A stretch of DNA of 12,074 bases from Asterionellopsis glacialis (taxonomy: Eukaryota; Bacillariophyta; Plagiogrammaphyceae; Rhaphoneidales; Asterionellopsidaceae): NCBI GenBank assembly GCA_014885115.2, contig WKLE02000850.1, positions 21,668 through 33,741 of the forward strand, in the 5' to 3' direction. The notes beneath the pieces are model-generated. The model did no database searches and was not told the origin of the DNA. It was given only the letters and a program-made list of their open reading frames with translations. This document shows positions 9,201 through 12,074 of this stretch, piece by piece. The position numbers were made by a program, and so were the translations under genes. Within the stretch, counting starts at the first letter, position 1; each line of letters starts with the position of its first letter.

Positions 9201-9266
9201 ATATTTCTTCTTTTTCCTTCCATCACCGTCATTTATAAGATCATATCTTTCAGAAGTCCTGCTCAT
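6189..9266 (-). CDS. UPF1/Sen1-like superfamily 1 RNA/DNA helicase
   Basis: ATP-driven helicase of the DNA2/NAM7 (SF1B) group, which includes UPF1, SMUBP2 and Sen1. Exon 1 is 9266-7093 and exon 2 is 6978-6189, giving 987 residues. Residues 1-65 are basic and Asn/Lys/His-rich low complexity. An acidic Asp/Glu linker spans about 330-365. The core shows: Q-motif Gln387; Walker A GPPGTGKT (407-414); APTNKA (441-446); Walker B DEAA (631-634); motif III GDPMQLPA (656-663); QYRM (697-700); motif V VDSSQG (824-829) with VIVSFVRS; motif VI NVALTRAR (863-870). All ATPase residues are intact. The C terminus (about 955-985) is a charged probable coiled coil. There is no UPF1-type Cys/His zinc domain and no R3H domain, so the exact subfamily is open; Sen1 or SMUBP2-like roles in RNA or R-loop metabolism are possible. 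The ATG is the first in frame and is followed by a basic stretch suited to nuclear import. Confidence 0.93.
6979..7092 (-). other. helicase intron, 114 bp, phase 2
   Basis: The donor is CTTCA|GTAAGT and the acceptor TGTGTTTCAG|ATCA. Joining them rebuilds a Gln codon and links the QYRM-containing part to the C-terminal helicase lobe. Reading through the donor gives a TAA at once, so retention would remove motifs V and VI. Confidence 0.92.
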
Positions 9267-9846
9267 TATAACAGTGCCGTACTGTCAGTGCAATGCACAC
9301 GAGAGTCGACAAAGTTCCCCCAACAAATGAGAAATAAGGAACTGTGTTGTGCTGTTTCGATAAGTTGGTTCTTGCGACGGAAAGGAAGAAAAAAATTAAA
9401 AATGTGGCGTACAACATGAAATTATTATCTGTGTCGTCGGTGGCGGGGGGTGCGTGCAGCGCGGGAGTGCCTCCAGTTTTTAGTCACAAACGGTAGGACC
9501 TCTAGAGAGAGTATCTAACGCAGGCCAGACACGCGATTCTTCTTCTTTTTATCCAAGTCTGTCGTCTGTCCCACCAACCTCCACTCACATCTTCTGTTCA
9601 TTTCCTCCCCTCGTTCGATGAAGCCGGGGACATGGACATCTCCACAATAATTATAGTTTTTAGTCCATTACGATATCAATGAAATATAAAGTACTACCAA
9701 GTAGGCGGAGTGTAATATACTGCAGGATCAAGTTCAGAATTTTACGTTACTTAGACGGTAACAAATAATAGTGATTCATTTGAGATCCGATCAGAGAAGA
9801 GATAGTGTACCCAAGTTTGCTCATAAAATATCTATTTTCTTTTTTT

Positions 9847-9856
9847 GGGGGGGGGG
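9847..9856 (+). repeat. ten-G homopolymer, non-coding
   Basis: Ten G bases directly follow a T-run, in the 3' flank of the RlmN-like gene. It has the same length as the coding ten-G run in the sulfatase and is likewise prone to length error. Confidence 0.85.
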
Positions 9857-9973
9857 ACGGGTAAAACAACATCAGGAAACGTTGGAAAATCATTGATGGA
9901 CATGGTGAAAACAAGCAAGGAGAAGCACAGGCCAGAACCAAATCTTGGTTGCGACAGTACATACAACAATGAA

Positions 9974-9979
9974 TTTATT
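9974..9979 (-). terminator. candidate polyadenylation signal of the RlmN-like gene
   Basis: A minus-strand AATAAA starts about 67 nt downstream of the stop codon. Position and sequence fit a eukaryotic poly(A) signal, and the spacing matches the candidate after the kinase gene. Algal genes often lack a strict hexamer, so this is tentative. Confidence 0.35.
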
Positions 9980-10045
9980 TTACAAACATTCAAACGCTTG
10001 TACCATATGACAGAGACATGAATAAAAGCACGTGTATGTTCCCTA

Positions 10046-11392
10046 TCACTGATTCTTTTTCTTCTTGGTAGCAAGTTGTCCACAAGCTGCCGATTCATCA
10101 TCTCCACGAGTTGCTCGAACGTGAGCGTAAATACCTTGATGCCACAACCGTTGTTGGAAGCTTTCCACTGCTTCATTAGTTGGTTTTTTATATAGTTCTT
10201 GTCCAATATCATTAAAAGGGATCAAATTGACAATCAATTTAGATCCAGGAACTTGCTCTATAATGGGTCGACAGAAATCTGCAAGTTCATCAGCTTCCTG
10301 TAAGCTGTCATTAACATCGGACATGAGCGCTACTTCAATCATGGCAGTTCGTTTGAAATTTGCTGGTCGATCCAAAAGCGCCTGGATCAACCCTGCACGT
10401 AGTTCATCCATAGTGTACTTGGTGGTTGGGACTAATCGTTTTCGTAAGTCATCTCGAGCTGCATGGACACTCCAAGCCAATACGCACGACGCTTCCGATA
10501 ATTTAGAAAACACACTTGGATCTGGTGCAACTGTTGACACTGTAACTTTGGATGCACTCAATTGGAATGATTCACGGCTTGTCAAAATGTTACATGCTTG
10601 GATCACGTTTTCGGCATTGTCGGCTGGCTCACCCATTCCCATGAATACAATGTTTGTAATCTCGGGTAAGTTTTCAAGACGACAAATTTTACGTGCAAAG
10701 AACATTTGTGATAAAATTTCATCACTTGATAAGGATCGTAGTCGGCCCATCCGTCCTGTGGCACAAAATGTGCATCCTTGTCGGCATCCGACCTGTGAAG
10801 AAATACAAAGAGTACTCCGAACTCCATTCCAGGGGATAATAACAGTTTCAACCTCCAGTCCGTCCTGGAGTTTTAGTAAGAGTTTCGTTGTATCATCACT
10901 TGCTCTACTAATGTGACTAAGACTTGCTACTCCACCCTCAACCTGTCCGCCATTGTTCTTGTATAGACTCGATAACTTAGACAATGCATCTTTACCGAGA
11001 GTTTGAGTTCTTCGTTGGGTTGGTAGTAAAGATCTAATTTCATCTGCATTTTCAAACGTAGGATCTCCGAAAAAAATTGCAGGGTCGATTCCGATAGAAT
11101 AGCAATCCCAAGCAAGCAGTGCTCTTCCTTTTCCACCCAATACTTCTGCAAGTTCATCCACAGACATAGACAAAGCTCCTTTAGAAGGTGCTGTTGTTTC
11201 CTCTCCTTGCTGCTGTCTGTCACTCTCAACGGTCGACACTTGCTGACTCTCAAGAACAAACAATGAATCCTTCTGTAAACATCCATGCTGCTTTTGACTT
11301 ATCCAACCTGAAGTATGAAATGATGTTGATGGACACGGAGACCATACTATGAGTAAAATTAAAATTTTCTGCAGAAGAAATGTGCTAGCCAT
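10046..11392 (-). CDS. rlmN: RlmN-type radical SAM rRNA (adenine-C2) methyltransferase, probably plastid-targeted
   Basis: In bacteria RlmN methylates C2 of A2503 in 23S rRNA and of A37 in some tRNAs. This single-exon gene encodes 448 residues from the ATG at 11392; an in-frame TGA lies three codons upstream. The radical SAM cluster motif CRQGCTFC supplies Cys203, Cys207 and Cys210. The two further catalytic cysteines of RlmN are present: Cys196 in [10 protein letters not shown] and Cys437 in [19 protein letters not shown] (about 250-256) and [11 protein letters not shown] (about 307-317) match the family. Residues 1-24 form a hydrophobic signal peptide ending PSTS, followed by Phe25; this resembles the ASAF signal/transit junction of diatom plastid proteins. 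Plastid 23S rRNA is therefore the likely substrate; the targeting is inferred. The mature part is close in length to bacterial RlmN. A basic Lys-rich tail ends the protein. The cysteines after RGDD favour RlmN over Cfr only weakly; Cfr shares them. Confidence 0.93.
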   Translation of the reverse strand: MASTFLLQKILILLIVWSPCPSTSFHTSGWISQKQHGCLQKDSLFVLESQQVSTVESDRQQQGEETTAPSKGALSMSVDELAEVLGGKGRALLAWDCYSIGIDPAIFFGDPTFENADEIRSLLPTQRRTQTLGKDALSKLSSLYKNNGGQVEGGVASLSHISRASDDTTKLLLKLQDGLEVETVIIPWNGVRSTLCISSQVGCRQGCTFCATGRMGRLRSLSSDEILSQMFFARKICRLENLPEITNIVFMGMGEPADNAENVIQACNILTSRESFQLSASKVTVSTVAPDPSVFSKLSEASCVLAWSVHAARDDLRKRLVPTTKYTMDELRAGLIQALLDRPANFKRTAMIEVALMSDVNDSLQEADELADFCRPIIEQVPGSKLIVNLIPFNDIGQELYKKPTNEAVESFQQRLWHQGIYAHVRATRGDDESAACGQLATKKKKNQ

Positions 11393-12074
11393 CTTCAATC
11401 ACAGTGCCCTCTTTTTCAAAGATGAATGCGGCAGAAAGATTATTTGATGGTGTGTGATGATGTAGTATGAGACAATGTTGTGTTTTTGATGATTGTTCTT
11501 CACATCATCATGTTCGTTCTGGAACTATTTCTCTGATGTTTGGTGACGAAGCTATTATGAAAGGGGGGACAGACTCTCGTCCAGAGAAAATAAATAACCT
11601 GCACCCTTACCTGGGTGAAGAAAGGATGTCTGTATCCACATAGAAGTTGTGTGGGGAGTGTAACAGCAGACCAGGTGACCCCCAGAATTACTGATGACGG
11701 ACTTTCTGCAAAAATTACAATTAAAATGAAATAGGGAGGGGAAATTACAAACCCGGAACACTTACTCACCCGTTATGATAGGATGGATGTCAATCATCCT
11801 CTCTACGTTTCATGCAAAAACATGCACAGAATGTACTGTGACCAGTACGAAGAAAGAAATATGGTTTTGAACATTGACTTTGCTTTTTGCGTAGACCCGC
11901 AAGGATTTCATGATCCAGACTTGAAAATAACAAAGAGACTTGGGAACTTGGAATCTTTCCTTTAGATGTTCCCCAAGAACAAATTGCACCAGATTCCACG
12001 TACATACCTGCTGCTGGCTAAAACTTGTGTTACGATATAAGGGGATTGGGGTCAGCATTTAATTATTGCAGACA
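11393..12074. other. right-edge region, probable spliced sequence without a nameable gene
   Basis: This stretch lies upstream of the RlmN-like gene. On the minus strand it has consensus splice sites that frame a 64-bp intron (11706-11769) and a 95-bp exon (11611-11705). On the plus strand an ATG frame runs from 11783 to 11965 for 60 codons. On the minus strand another frame runs from 12005 to 11790 for 71 codons. None of the products is recognisable. The splice sites could belong to 5' UTR introns of the methyltransferase gene or to a separate gene running off the right edge. Confidence 0.4.
11611..11705 (-). other. candidate internal exon of 95 bp
   Basis: It is bounded by a strong acceptor (pyrimidine-rich, ATTTTTGCAG|AAAG) and a strong donor (CACCCAG|GTAAGG). 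Joined to a short upstream exon ending CATAACGG|GTGAGT at 11770, it gives an open frame starting from the ATG at 11797-11795 and ending in phase 0 at the donor. The peptide matches nothing I recognise. The next exon is not clear. Confidence 0.35.

Larger units (their letters stand above)
9267..10045. other. intergenic region between helicase and RlmN-like gene
   Basis: Both flanking genes are on the minus strand, so the left part should hold the helicase promoter and 5' UTR and the right part the 3' UTR of the methyltransferase gene. Around 9440-9620 there is a more GC-rich patch followed by a CT-rich stretch, then AT-rich DNA. A T-run followed by ten G lies at about 9840-9856. Only very short ATG frames occur, with no recognisable product. 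Confidence 0.5.

Noticed and set aside
9832..10212. Minus-strand 126-codon frame overlapping the methyltransferase 3' end
   Set aside because: It is out of frame with the conserved RlmN C terminus and runs through the ten-G tract; no protein features.
10227..10916. Plus-strand 229-codon frame
   Set aside because: It is antisense to the RlmN catalytic domain, which is intact; a shadow frame without support.
11393..11398. Two extra N-terminal residues for the RlmN-like protein
   Set aside because: The upstream codon is TTG, not ATG. In a nuclear gene the ATG at 11392-11390 is the sensible start and leads directly into the signal peptide.
1..12074. CRISPR array, tRNA/rRNA genes, insertion sequences, operon structure
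   Set aside because: Both strands were read for short regular repeats, tRNA arm motifs and transposase motifs, and none were found; the introns show this is eukaryotic nuclear DNA.

Overview
The window looks like nuclear DNA of a unicellular marine stramenopile alga, most likely a diatom. Four intact protein-coding genes are spread over 12 kb. Three of them carry short GT-AG introns of 93 to 144 bp, intergenic DNA is AT-rich, and one product begins with a signal peptide followed by an ASAF-like motif, as in proteins imported into complex red plastids. The organism is inferred from these traits; no species marker is present.

Layout from left to right. Positions 1-418 are the 3' flank of a hybrid sensor histidine kinase, which lies on the minus strand at 419-2521 with one in-frame intron. 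A 1.24-kb AT-rich gap (2522-3761) without a supported gene separates it from a divergently transcribed, bacterial-like sulfatase on the plus strand (3762-5870, three exons). The sulfatase converges on a minus-strand UPF1/Sen1-like SF1 helicase (6189-9266, two exons). The short tail-to-tail gap holds an 80-bp tandem duplication that includes the last codons of the helicase. A further 780-bp gap leads to a minus-strand RlmN-type radical SAM rRNA methyltransferase (10046-11392), probably plastid-targeted. The last 680 bp hold good minus-strand splice-site matches but no gene that can be named.

The four genes do not form a pathway: they cover signalling, sulfate-ester hydrolysis, nucleic-acid unwinding and rRNA modification. 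The kinase and sulfatase resemble bacterial families closely. I found no mobile element, CRISPR array, tRNA or rRNA, and nothing that amounts to a new multi-gene system. The points most worth checking are the stop-free 93-bp intron in the kinase, the tandem duplication over the helicase terminus, the sulfatase without a visible signal peptide, a ten-G run inside the sulfatase coding sequence, and the spliced-looking right edge.
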